The position numbers and the translations under genes are program-made. This document shows, piece by piece, positions 34,495 to 45,403 of a stretch of 64,000 bases of DNA (its first letter is position 1; every line of letters begins with the position of its first letter). The notes under the pieces are model-generated. The model saw only the letters and a list, made by a program, of their open reading frames with translations. It was not told the DNA's origin and did no database searches. Source of the stretch: Himantopus leucocephalus (lineage: Eukaryota; Chordata; Aves; Charadriiformes; Recurvirostridae); contig RSEF01000001.1 in NCBI GenBank assembly GCA_003993805.1, positions 213,350,894-213,414,893 of the forward strand, in the 5' to 3' direction.

Positions 34495-36278
34495 TTTATT
34501 ACAAGTTAATAGAATCATTTAGGCATGACTTAGAACTGGAACTTCTAATAGGGGCCCAAGGGAGTGAGCAACCACGCTCCCTCCAAGTCCACGAACAAAC
34601 AGGATCTTGAAATAAAGGTAAAGCAGCACCAAACCAAATTTCATACGTACAGCACTGCTGTTCCTTTCTTGGTGTTTGGGGATGGTTTCTTTGGTAATGT
34701 ATTTCCTACTACTTCAAGCATGAAGTAGGATTTCCAGTACTGCTAGACAGAACTCTGAGCTGAAGTCAAATCATAACTTCAGAACGCCTTTACTACATTC
34801 TGTGTTTCTCTTGGCATTATTCCAGGTCTGCCAAGGTAGGCAGACCAGCATCCACACCTTTCAACAGTCCACAGGACTGCTTGTTTACATACTTAAGTTT
34901 TGGCACAATAAATAATGGTGTACATTTTTCATGACTTTTATACAAACACATTGTTTTCCTCTCAGCCACAACCCTAAATTAAGAAACCATTTCAAGCAGA
35001 AAGAGAAAGCAGCATTACTGCATGAGTTGCTGCTTGGATAAAAGTCTCATCTTTATCCTGTTTTTCAGCCCCAAGTCTTTACTGATGGAGAACTGAAAAC
35101 AAGAACAAGGTCTTGATTTCTAATTACAGTGTTTTGCTTATGCTGTTCAAAAGAAGTATTTTAAAAATATTTTAATTCAAAGGTACAATTGTGATTTGAA
35201 ACAGACATTTTAAAGCCTGTTGTTTTTTCTCCTAAGATTTGTCCTGTAGATAAATTCAGTTCTTAGATTACCATCCTCAGAAACAAGAGCTATGCATACC
35301 TACATGGAAATAATTTTCCTGAGACACCTACAGTGTGTACTGTCTTCTCCTACTACACGTATCCACCCGCTTTGAAAAAAGATTCATAATTTTGACTGTT
35401 GTAGAACAGGACAGAATATACACTCTAAATACTGACAAATATATACAGCACTTTGGTAATTTTACAAAAGTCTGCTGTTTGTATATTCTCCATAGCTGAG
35501 ATGCTGAGTTATTCAGCCATTTCACTGTCCATTCACTCCTATATTTAACAATTCAAATACCAAAGGTACAGGAGGTAAAAAAAAAAAAAATCCCCTACTG
35601 CCAACTTTGTTTTTATTTTAATCTGACCTCTTGCTTTTATACATGAAAGACAGCAAAAGAGTCAGCAAGTACTGAAATCCTTAGCAAAATACTGTTTATT
35701 CCACCCCTCCACAGCCAACAGGTATTGAAACAAACCTTAGTTTCAGAAGACAAAAAAGCAAGTCTACAAGTGTTCTTCCGTGTTTCTGTTGAAGTACCTT
35801 TTTATTCTAGATGTATAATTGTATTCTAATCACTACATAAAGTCAGATTTTTGTGTCAGATCTTTGTATCTGAATTATTGTATGATTCATAAGGAACCGT
35901 GCTGAATTTAACATGTGCTACCCAGTAGATCCAGTCTAAACCAAGCACTTGAAAAATTAACACACAGCGGACTGAGAAGACATCTGTTTGGATAGTCGGT
36001 GTGTGGTAGGTAAAGTTGTAAGCAAAGGGCAATAGCTCTTTTACTCTAAATCCCCATGGAGACATTCCAACTAGAATAAATATACTCATGGGAGCCAGAG
36101 CAGAAATAGCTATTACCCTGCAAGTTTACACCCCCATTTACTGTGCATCAAATTTCTTTGTAGAATGGAACATATGACCTAGCATAAAAAAAAAAAAGAA
36201 TCTATATAAAAGTTAAATATTTGATTACAGTAGCAAGTCACCACTTCATAATGGGAAATAACTTGTCTCTTGGAATCA
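34495..36278 (-). other. CHORDC1: CHORDC1 3' UTR with candidate poly(A) signals
   Basis: Directly follows the CHORDC1 stop codon on the minus strand. AATAAA hexamers (TTTATT on the + strand) lie at 35801-35806, 35695-35700 and 34495-34500. Which one ends the transcript cannot be decided from sequence alone, so the left limit is a guess. Confidence 0.45.
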
Positions 36279-36422
36279 TTATTGATCTGAATTCTCTTTT
36301 TTTTGTTGTGTGTTGGATACCGGTAATTCAAGACTTGCCCATAATAGGGGCTCTGCTTTTCTCATAGTAAGCTCAATCTTTGTAGCCGTCATGTTCACAT
36401 AACTCCTCTTTACATCAATTAC
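36279..36422 (-). CDS. CHORDC1: CHORDC1 exon 11 (terminal coding exon)
   Basis: 144 nt including the TAA stop at 36279-36281. It encodes [20 protein letters not shown], the end of the CS domain, and a polar tail [11 protein letters not shown] that differs from the mammalian tail, as expected for this variable end. An 8-A run in the tail makes this spot prone to sequencing indels, but the frame is intact. Confidence 0.95.
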   Translation of the reverse strand, partial: VIDVKRSYVNMTATKIELTMRKAEPLLWASLELPVSNTQQKKENSDQ

Positions 36423-39400
36423 CTAGAACAGAAAACATATTTCACACTTCAATTTAAGAAACAGACTGCCAGATATTTGGGAATTAAGTTAGGCAAAGTA
36501 CCTTATCACTAAACTTTAGTAGATGTTTAGGTAGCTGGAGTTCCTTCCCTCTGTTATCTGGAAAAGCCAACCCTCTCCCACTCCCAAGCTATGAACATAT
36601 GTCTGTGCATATGTAACATACACGTTGGTCTAACACATATGCAAGCATGCAATTATATAGCATCAAGTGTCTTCTGCAACACCACTATCATGGTGTTGGG
36701 CTCTTCGGACAAATCAGCACAGAAAGGACCTCAGGAGGTCACCCTCTCCTCAAAGCAGTGTCAACTATGATGTTATAACTCATCACTTGGGGCATTAGAC
36801 TCAGATGCAAATGTAGATTACTGAATGACATGCAACTGAGTATCTGTCAATAAGCAGAGTAATGAGGAAAAACAAACTGTTTTGAAAGACAGAAAGCTGA
36901 GGGTTTGTGCTTTGGTTGGTTTTGGTTTTTTTTTTTAATAGAAAAATTATTCTTATACTTACTCCCCATAATTTCACACTGCGATGAAATTCCTTTTCTC
37001 CTTCAAATACAATATGGATATTTAACTTAACAGGAAAAACAACAGAAAATTTTGTCAGGCTAATAAAACATTTGACACCAAGTATGTTTAAGCAAAACAT
37101 ATCACATTAGGACTCAGATCCTACAATGAGCAAAGTGATCAGATTGTGCCTCAGACATAGAAGTGAAAATCAATTCTAACAGATTCTGATACAGTATCAC
37201 AGTCAATAGTGGCCATATATACATCCTGGAAGCTGTATCATTTTCTCCAAATGTGTGATTAAGTAATCAGAGAAGCATTTTAACACTTGTTTAATATTAG
37301 TAACTGTGAAACTGCATACTGTGGTGAAGGATATTAAATTACATTAAGCCAAATACAATTAAATTACAAATCTTTAATTATTTACACATACGGTTATGCA
37401 AAACCATCACACTTAGGTTCTAATTGTGAAATACAAATTAAAGATTTTTTTTGACATACTATATTGCAACTTAAAAAAAAATAATAATCAAAGTACAGTT
37501 CTCCAAACAGAAGGGAAAAAATGCGATACATACTTGCACAAGCACAAAAGTCAAGAAAAAGCTGTTACACAAAAAAGAGTCTTTTGCTACGTCTGCCTTT
37601 TAAATAAAGCAGAAGCCAGATTTTCCTAACTTCAAGCTGCTGTAAGAATTAGAAAAATAATTAAATCTTAAGGTAGATACTCACCATTGTGCTATTTGCT
37701 TCCACATAGCTCAGATCAGGAACAGAGTTTTTAGCATATACAGAAATAGTCACTTCTCCTCCAGTCTGGTGCCAATCATGCCTGCATGGGACTACTTTCT
37801 TTCCCTATATAAAGAAAAAGTTATGGAAAACACTTAAAATTGCATTCAGAAGTATTTTTACAAGATTAATCAGGATAAAAGCCCAGGATTATTTTAATAG
37901 CCAATAAGCATAGCTAATAAAGGACTATATTTCATGTTTACAGGAGATCGCAAGACTCCACTTACATTTTTTTTTACTAAGTATTTCAGCTACTGGTCCC
38001 TAGCAAACATTAGAAAAATCAAGGCATATGACAGAGACTACAGCTCAGACACTGTGATAGAAAAACAGAACAAAACCACCCCACAAAACAAAAAAAACCC
38101 CATGTTACTTGTTGGATTAACTTCCTTTCTAAGAGTACAGTTATCCAGCCCATAGCAGAAAGGAACTGGACAAAGAAAAAGAAAGCCATGACTCCAAGAA
38201 ACTTTCATATTACTGCAAAAGATTATTTAGTATTACCCTCTGTTCTCTGATGCAGGAAAAACAAACAGTGAACAACACCCAAAAGAACAAAAAAAGGTAA
38301 AAGTAAAAATCCCTGTTAGCTACAAGCCCATTATTTCAATATTCACACATTTAATATACACATAGTTTCTAAACATCTGGATAAATTCTTTACGAGAATA
38401 CTCTCCTGCTCACAACTTCAGCTTTTTTTCTTTTAATCCCTCCTTTCCATACTTGAAAAAACTTCTTAAACATAAATTTCAAAGAAAGCAGCAATTCCAT
38501 TACTTAAAGGAAGGACTTGTGAAGTAATTGTTATAGAATGAAGTAACAGAACTACACTTTCTATAATATATCTTGATATTCTTCTGTTAAATGTTACTGA
38601 TGTTTGCAGTACCAAACTCATTTTGCCCCAGCAATAGACAATACAGTCATAACAGGAATTTTGTGTTCACCTGCATCCAACATGTAAGCACCTAATGTTT
38701 TTGAAGTGTTCAGTTCCATTACTACATTCTATAATGTTCTCTAAGAATCTTTTTAAACCTTGAATTGAAATATTTTTCACCTTGTGATTCTGCAGTTTGT
38801 CCCCAACATTGCAATGAAATACCTACAAACTCAACAGATGCTCTCTCTCTATTTGTTATATTGGTAGCCAAACCACAGCACCGAATTAGATTCGGACCAG
38901 AAAAATACTCAGACATGTAAACAGAATTCAGACTAGACAGAGACCCTTCCATCTCCACCCATGGAACCTCATCGACCTTAGCTACCCTGCGTGCCTACCT
39001 GAACAACAACTCAACTACTCTGAATGAAACTGGAAGCACATGTACGGCTGCTCTCTTCACCATCTTTGGGGGAGGAAAGACTGCTAATAATTTTATTTTA
39101 GAGGAATATATAAGGAATATATTCTGTATGGAATACCACAGACTTTCTTAACTAACAAAGCAGAAAAGACTGCTTNCCCCCCCCCCCCCGCCCCGGAATT
39201 TGCCAAAACCACTTTTACTATAAAATAGCGATACTACATATATCACTAAAAAGGCTCTACTCTATTACAAGTATATTTCTACCACAGATTACTTCAAATG
39301 CCATTTCCCTGTTGTTATGCTGTGCATAATATACTCCATATTATTTCAGAGGTAGTGATCTGTAACAGCTCAACTACAGTAATAACCTGATCAAGCTACT

Positions 39401-42400
39401 AACTACAGTTCAGTACTCAAAATTCAGAATGGCCAGCTACAAAATGCAACATTAATGCTACTTACCGCATCCTTTTTAGTCCATACATGAGTTCCTGTTG
39501 TGCAGCCTTCTTGAGCTAAAAACGTATTGAAGTCAGATGTTTTTCTTTTACAACAGCTCCAATACTTCATCCTTGAAAGTTCGCAAAGTAATTAACAAAC
39601 AATATTTAGGACACTATTTACTGTGAGCACTTAAGATCCTTCCTTTGTACAATACTACTGTTAATTTAGTATACCCTCTTCAAGCGTTGTCATTTTTGAC
39701 TGAAGAAGAAATACAGAATGAAAACAAGGCAACACCTACAAAGAAAGCACGAACACATAATAGACAAACTAAAAAAATTAAAGTTAACTGAATACTAACC
39801 CTTCATGGAATATAGGTACACCAGAATGGTATATACATACTTCTTCTGTGCTGTGTGGTCCTTCGTACGTCTAGTAAAACAAAGCATTTAACATGTATTA
39901 CTGTTACAGGATGTGGACCAAAAGAAAACCCAAAACAAAACACGACCCACAACAGAAACATTGAACAAAGTACTACAAGGCTTTTGAGTAAATAATCTAA
40001 ATCTAATGGCTTGCCCTATTTTTCAAAATAATCATTCAACCTTCATTCACAAAAGGTTCCCTGGCCCTCCTTCTAACTAGCTATACTTTGATTAGTTCAC
40101 TGGCGTACATTAATGGTGACATCATCTATGCTCATAAAGGTCACTTGCGATCCTCAGAGATATCTATCTTTAAAAATACTCTGAATATTCAGACAAAACA
40201 ATTACTTAACTGGAAAATAAATCTATCATTCATAAAACACATGGATTCTCACAAGGCAGTAAATTAAACAATATAAAACTCTGCCACTGAGTATCACATC
40301 AATTCTTCCTAACACAAACAAGAGACTGCTCTAAGGTTTCCTCCCACCAGAGTTTCAGCAGAAAATGCAAAATCTGTCAGATGTCCAGCAAAATACCTAT
40401 TTTAATTCTGCTGTCCCATTCTGTATAACACAAGGGTGTCAGTGTAAAAAACCTTTCAGTTTAAATGACCATGTAATATAAAGACTAATTTTAGTGTTAG
40501 AAGTGTTAAAACATTTTCTTTGTGGATTGGGAAGCATTAATTGAGAAGATCTGCAGATTCTTCTGGCCTATACACAGATTATCAAAAGCAATTCAAGTGT
40601 TACCAGTAACTCACCTCTCACCAATACTATATATTTAAAATTTTAAGTTGAAACACATCAGTATCATCAGTTTGGCAAGCTTACTAATTAGAAGTTCAGG
40701 ACAGGCTTAAAAAAAAGCAATCTTAGACTTACTGCATCCACAGTACAAAACAGCCAACGCTAAAGGGTGATATCAAATGTGCATTCATTAAGCCTGATGG
40801 ACTTTGTGCCATTTCCAAATCAATTTGTAGCACACAAAAAAATACTGAAGAAAGGAAAGCAAAACGGCACAATTGATAGTTTAGCAGCTGGGGTTAAGAG
40901 TGGAACTGAACCACTTACTTTTGAACACCCTGCATTTTTACATGCCGTCCCAATCTTGATTTCATCGCTGTCTTCCTCTGTAAACAGAATAATATTATAG
41001 AAAATAGCAACCGAATTGTATAATGTCATAAATATTTTGCTTTTATTGAGAATTAAAACAAGCTAAGGAGTAGATTAGAAAAAGAAGCTTCTCAAGCTGT
41101 CTGTTTTCTCCCTGGCACTGAAGTCTGCCAGAAAGGTATAAAGAAACAGAAATTATGCAAACATTCCAAATGCTGTATTTCCTATGCATCAGATTCTAGG
41201 TTCTATACCTTTACACTGTTTTAAGTGGGGCAAAAAAAAATCCCAAACATTGATGAAGAGGATTATTACAATCATACAGGAAGGGAAAAATCACTCATCT
41301 TGTTTGGTTTTGTAAAACTAAGAAGGTGAAAGGCTCCAACTGCTTCCTATAAATACACACATGGAAAGAATTTGGATACCAAGTAGAAAGAAGAGCTAAA
41401 TGACAATTTTGGCACAAGAACAAAAGAGTTTAAAATAGCCGCAAATGTAGGTTGAAATTAGAAAGCATTTCTTAAGGAGCAGTCTAGTCGTGGAACCAAA
41501 TTCCAAATAAACTGTGGGAAGAAAAAGAAAAAGAGGAAAAACAGATGAGGGAAAACCAATTGGACTTCAGAGGAATTTCACCAGCTTATGAAAGGCTTTA
41601 TATGACATCGTGTTTGCAGTAACACAGGAGTAGAGTTCATTTTTGGGGAAACTTTCAGTCATATATTCAGAAATGGATGTTCCCATCATGTCCATTCTAA
41701 CCAGGAAATCTAACAAAACAGGCAGTTCATATAATTTTAATGGCCACATACTGCTCCTAACGCCCAAGTCTCCACACTGTTCTCATTTAAACTTTGATTA
41801 TCATTCCCTACACTGGAACATATTTCCCAGATTATTAAGAACAAGAACATAATTACAAGAAATAATCACTTCAGAAACAACAACAAAAAATAGCATTTCA
41901 TTCATTTGTGTGACAATTAGTGTCATATACCTACTTAACCTCCCTATATCCTTACCTTTTTTCTCTTCATTTTCTGATGACAGTTTCAGTTTATCTAGTG
42001 CTTGCTTCAAGGAAGCTGACACTTTCAGCTGCAAATTTGTCATTGGCTCATCTGGGCTAAAAAAATGTCCATGTATTCATGTCAGCTTCATGAAAAATAA
42101 TTTACAACAGACAACAAAGTAGTAACTTTTACTCTTGCTATAAGGTTCTTCCGTTCCAACCTCCTTTACAACAACCAAACTAGATTTGTAAATGCCAATT
42201 CTTACTGTTCACGGAAAAAGACTCAAAATTTAGAAGGCAGTCTTGGATTTCAATAGGAAGTCCTAAATACTCTACAACAATAAAAATAAATCAGAGAGAT
42301 TAAGGAATCAAAATGCAAGCACCCTAAAATTATTTTTATGACTGTTTAAAAAACCAAACACAACTGCTAGTGGCATTCTTAGCTACGAGGCTTTAGACTG

Positions 42401-43043
42401 CAATTTTTGTTTCCTGTGAAGCTAAATGCTGAGAGATCCAGTACTACCTTGTCCTAACCAGAATTCTTTTATCTCATTTTGAAGCTTAAGATAACGTCAT
42501 CACTGCTACCAGACACAATTTGGGAATTTTTACACTATGAGATGCGTAACACAATAGGCAAACGAGCTTTAACTTGGCCAACTGACCACAAATCTGGCAA
42601 AACCTAGTTGTGTGTACTGTACCTTGGCCTTTTAATTGTTTCCAATGGTTTTGGTGCCTGAATTATGTGTTCTTGAAATTTGGGTTTCAGTTCAGCTAGC
42701 TCCTTTCGTTCAGAGGTAGTTTTGACTTCTGGTTTAACAGGTTCAGGAGGTTTCTCACTGTTATGGGGACCCTTGGTACATCCCTATTGCAGAAAGCATA
42801 CATTTATATACATGCAGGGTAGTTTGTGTGTACAATTAAAAAACATCAAAACCAGCAACAAGTTTTCTTGATTTATTTCTTCAGACCCACCCTCTCCTTT
42901 ACCCCACTCTAAACATTGGCTGCAAAGGAAATCCTACAACTAAAGTAGAAAATATCTTCATTTGGATGTACGTTAAATAAAAATGCTTTCCATAACCAAG
43001 CAAAGTAATAAAAAAAAAAAAAAAANAAAAAAAAAAGCCTTTC

Positions 43044-43084
<41 letters not shown>

Positions 43085-43376
43085 GACCTTCCTTCATTGT
43101 TAACAACCATCCAAATAGGTTTTGATAGAACTAATTGTAACCATTAAAGCTTGAAAATGAGACTCGACTTGAACATTATATCAAGAAAAGTAGTGCATGC
43201 AAGATTTAAGACAGTTTTAACAAGTATGCAAATTTTAAACATGTAAGCACATGTACTGTTTAATATTTATCACTGTCATTTGACCAGTATAAAAATTGTA
43301 AATAATCATGCATACATACCACAATGCTTAAGAAGTCAGAAAAGTCTGTTGTTCTTCTCTTACAACATGACCAACC
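36279..43376 (-). CDS. CHORDC1: CHORDC1, CHORD-domain HSP90 co-chaperone morgana (exons 3-11, 5' partial)
   Basis: Known in mammals as morgana/CHP-1, a cytosolic protein that binds HSP90 in an ATP-dependent way and restrains ROCK kinases and centrosome duplication. Nine exons with GT/AG borders and matching phases give 293 codons plus TAA. With the 38 residues normally encoded before GWSCC the total would be 331, close to 332 in human. Order: second half of CHORD I ([23 protein letters not shown]), a Lys/Glu/Pro-rich linker with [22 protein letters not shown] ([44 protein letters not shown]), then the CS domain ([47 protein letters not shown]). The paired Cys and His residues of both CHORD domains are intact in the part seen. 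Exons 1-2 and the promoter are missing at the 43748 gap. The gene converges on NAALAD2. Confidence 0.97.
36423..36962 (-). other. CHORDC1 intron 10
   Basis: 540 nt. No feature recognised. Confidence 0.85.
36963..37025 (-). CDS. CHORDC1: CHORDC1 exon 10
   Basis: 63 nt (21 codons) from acceptor GTTAAG to donor [19 protein letters not shown] then HRSVKLWG, a middle strand pair of the CS domain. Confidence 0.96.
37026..37684 (-). other. CHORDC1 intron 9
   Basis: 659 nt, AT-rich. No feature recognised. Confidence 0.85.
37685..37804 (-). CDS. CHORDC1: CHORDC1 exon 9
   Basis: 120 nt (40 codons) from acceptor TATAG to donor GTGAGT. It opens the CS domain with [20 protein letters not shown] and [15 protein letters not shown]. 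Confidence 0.96.
37805..39465 (-). other. CHORDC1 intron 8
   Basis: 1.7 kb. Contains a C-run with an ambiguous base at 39176-39195; on the transcribed strand this is a G-run. Otherwise nothing seen. Confidence 0.85.
39177..39196. repeat. Homopolymer C tract next to a single N
   Basis: N at 39176, then about eleven C, one G, four C. A contig join or failed read inside a homopolymer. Confidence 0.85.
39466..39571 (-). CDS. CHORDC1: CHORDC1 exon 8
   Basis: 106 nt from acceptor TCAAG to donor GTAAGT. It encodes [20 protein letters not shown] and [15 protein letters not shown], completing CHORD II with CC, Cys and His. Confidence 0.96.
39800..39870 (-). CDS. CHORDC1: CHORDC1 exon 7
   Basis: 71 nt from acceptor ACTAG to donor GTTAGT. 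It encodes [20 protein letters not shown] and FHE, the Cys-His part of CHORD II. Confidence 0.95.
39871..40918 (-). other. CHORDC1 intron 6
   Basis: 1.0 kb. No feature recognised. Confidence 0.85.
40919..40977 (-). CDS. CHORDC1: CHORDC1 exon 6
   Basis: 59 nt from acceptor TTACAG to donor GTAAGT. It encodes [19 protein letters not shown]; the two Cys residues open CHORD II. Confidence 0.96.
40978..41955 (-). other. CHORDC1 intron 5
   Basis: 978 nt. No feature recognised. Confidence 0.85.
41956..42056 (-). CDS. CHORDC1: CHORDC1 exon 5
   Basis: 101 nt from acceptor TTTTAG to donor GTAAGG. It encodes [20 protein letters not shown] and [13 protein letters not shown], the linker between the CHORD domains, predicted to be partly helical. 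Confidence 0.96.
42057..42622 (-). other. CHORDC1 intron 4
   Basis: 566 nt. No feature recognised. Confidence 0.85.
42623..42783 (-). CDS. CHORDC1: CHORDC1 exon 4
   Basis: 161 nt from acceptor CAATAG to donor GTACAG. It closes CHORD I with GCTKGPHN (the last Cys and His), then runs into the linker [10 protein letters not shown] and [18 protein letters not shown]. Confidence 0.96.
42784..43319 (-). other. CHORDC1 intron 3 with poly(A) tract
   Basis: 536 nt as assembled. The poly(A) tract at 43010-43081 contains the single N at 43026, so its length is unreliable. Confidence 0.85.
43010..43081. repeat. Poly(A) tract duplicated around a single N
   Basis: Two long A-runs separated by a short GCCTTTCC-type interruption, with an N inside the first. 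Such runs at contig ends are often mis-joined. Confidence 0.8.
43320..43376 (-). CDS. CHORDC1: CHORDC1 exon 3
   Basis: 57 nt (19 codons): [19 protein letters not shown]. Acceptor TTATAG, donor GTATGT. It carries the central Cys pair of CHORD I. Confidence 0.96.
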
Positions 43377-43747
43377 CTATAAACATTTGGGAATAAAAAC
43401 AAAACAAGCATGACTACCTTACTTGGCAACAGCTTATAAAAAGCAAAAGACTAATCATATTCCTTTACAAGATGTGGCACATCATGATTAGAGACTATTT
43501 TCTTCCCTTCTTTGGACAATATTATCATCATCTCCATTTTTAAAAGCTAGAGAAACCTGGCACAGCTGCCATTTCTATTTCACTCGTGCTGCCTTAATCA
43601 GAAAGTTCGGTAAACGTGAGGCAGCATTTCCATGACAAGTTAGATGCCAACTCTGTACGACAGAAAACGGAAATGTTACTTTATCTCCTAAAGTAACACA
43701 CAAGCAAACCAAACAAATACTATACCTGAGACTAGGGTTCACCTGTG
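43377..43747 (-). other. CHORDC1 intron 2 up to the gap
   Basis: 371 nt upstream of exon 3 without a match to exon 2 (expected to encode a Cys-Tyr-His stretch ending in HDALK). Confidence 0.75.
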
Positions 43748-43847
43748 NNNNNNNNNNNNNNNNNNNNNNNNNNNNNNNNNNNNNNNNNNNNNNNNNNNNN
43801 NNNNNNNNNNNNNNNNNNNNNNNNNNNNNNNNNNNNNNNNNNNNNNN
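43748..43847. other. Assembly gap, 100 N; CHORDC1 exons 1-2 and promoter may be lost here
   Basis: A 100-N gap of unknown size exactly where the first two exons and the promoter of CHORDC1 should be. GC-rich first exons are commonly lost from bird assemblies. Confidence 0.9.
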
Positions 43848-44440
43848 GTTATTTGCGGGTAATCGTTCCATCTGGAGAGCAATGAACACCGCTACTCTTG
43901 CAAAGAAGCTCGAGTGGACAAACCTGCCGTGGAGTTGCTTTCCTAGAAATGAAGTGAAAACCCTGTTGCAGTAAAAAGTGGAAAAGAACACATTCTATAA
44001 AGTATCCTACGCTGACCCCTTTGAAATATTGCTCCATTGCTGGCAGTGAGGGACCAAGTGAGGAACGAGGACACCCAACTACTGCTCGTGTTTGCCTTTT
44101 TCCTGTAGCACTGACGGGAGTGGAATCTGTAGCCTGTCTCTACTTAACTGTAAATAAATGGATGTGTCAGTCAGTGAGAAATTTTAAAAAGGAGGAAAGC
44201 TGTGCAATTGATCATACGTAACCAGGATGAGGAACTAAGCACTGAAACTGCTGACACTGATGGTGTTGTCAGGCGTGAGTAATTAGAAGGAGGGCCGGCA
44301 AAACCAGGGTACTTGTAATTTAAGCTGCCTGGCTGGACTCACAGTTCTCCAAAGCAGGATGCAAAGTTGTGTGACCAGCTGTTTAAGCCTAAATCCATAA
44401 TAAAAATAATGAATAATTGCATAAAGTACATAAGCAGGCA

Positions 44441-44515
44441 ATCAGTTACCAGAGGTCTAAACCAAAGTATCAATATTNATCAGTTACCAGAGGTCTAAAC
44501 CAAAGTATCAATATT
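44441..44515. repeat. 37-nt identical copies flanking a single N (44478)
   Basis: ATCAGTTACCAGAGGTCTAA and the next 17 bases are identical on both sides of the N. Confidence 0.85.
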
Positions 44516-44935
44516 TTTGTGTAAGAGAAGCCAGAGATCCTTGTCTTCAGACACTTGTCGTTGGACCCCAGTGGGTGCAAGTGCATTGCACGCTGCAGTT
44601 GTGCTGGCAGTAGAAGACCAGAGGGGCTTTGGAACAGCTCTTCTGAGTGAATGCTTGGCTGGAGAACAAGTGATACGATGACCGGGTCTGCCTTAGGGTG
44701 GTCTCAGCACCATAGGTCTGAACAAGAACAGTGCAGCAGTACATAGTGGTGGATATGCTTCTGAGCAACAGGCACGTGTGAACTACGCAGTCTGAGCACA
44801 ACAGTACCTGCCTGAGGAAGTGTTTGTGGACTAGAAAAACTGACACACTCAATATAAAAGGTGAAGACATTATGTGTGATTAGATTGACAGTAGATTTTC
44901 TTAATTTTATTTGGTGAAACATTTGATGTGAACCT

Positions 44936-45403
44936 GTTGGGGTGGGTCCAGAGGAGGGCCATGAAGTTGCTCAGAGGGCTGGAGCACCTCTCCTATGAGG
45001 ACAGGCTGAGAGAGTTGGGGTTGTTGAGCCTGGAGAAGAGAAGGCTCCAGGGAGACCTTATAGCAGCCTTCCAGTATCCAAAGGGCACCTACAAGAAAGC
45101 TGGAGTGGGACTTTTTACAAGGGAGTGTGGTGATCGGACAAAGGGTAATGGCTTCAAACTTGAAGAGGGGAGATTTAGAATAGATATTAGGAAAAAAAAA
45201 TTTCACAATCAGGGTAGTAAGGCACTGGAACAGGTTGCTCAGAGAAGTTGTGGAGGCCCCATCCCTGGAGGTGTTCAAGGCCAGGCTGGATGGAGCTTTG
45301 AGCAAGCTGGTCTAGTGGGAGGTGTCCCTGCCCACGGCAGGGGGGTTGGAACTAGATGATCTTTAAGATCCCTCCCAACCTAAACCATTCTATGATTCTA
45401 TGA
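44936..45403 (+). mobile_element. CR1 LINE, 3' end of ORF2 and 3' UTR
   Basis: About 470 nt matching the well-known CR1 3' end: GCCATGAAG and CTGGAGCACCTCTCCTATGA, the GCCTGGAGAAGAG block, ATTAGGAAAAA, CATCCCTGGAGGTGTTCAAG, TTGGAACTAGATGATCTTTA and a tail of ATTCTATGATTCTATG. The translated part resembles the C-terminal end of the CR1 ORF2 protein. The 5' truncation is typical of CR1. Fairly well preserved, so younger than the intronic copy. Confidence 0.93.

Noticed and set aside
43575..43991. 138-codon minus-strand frame upstream of CHORDC1 exon 3
   Set aside because: It is open only because it crosses the 100-N gap, and the residues do not match the CHORDC1 N-terminus.
44928..45359. 143-codon open frame resembling a protein
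   Set aside because: It is the 3' end of a CR1 LINE (ORF2 remnant plus UTR), listed as a mobile element rather than a gene.
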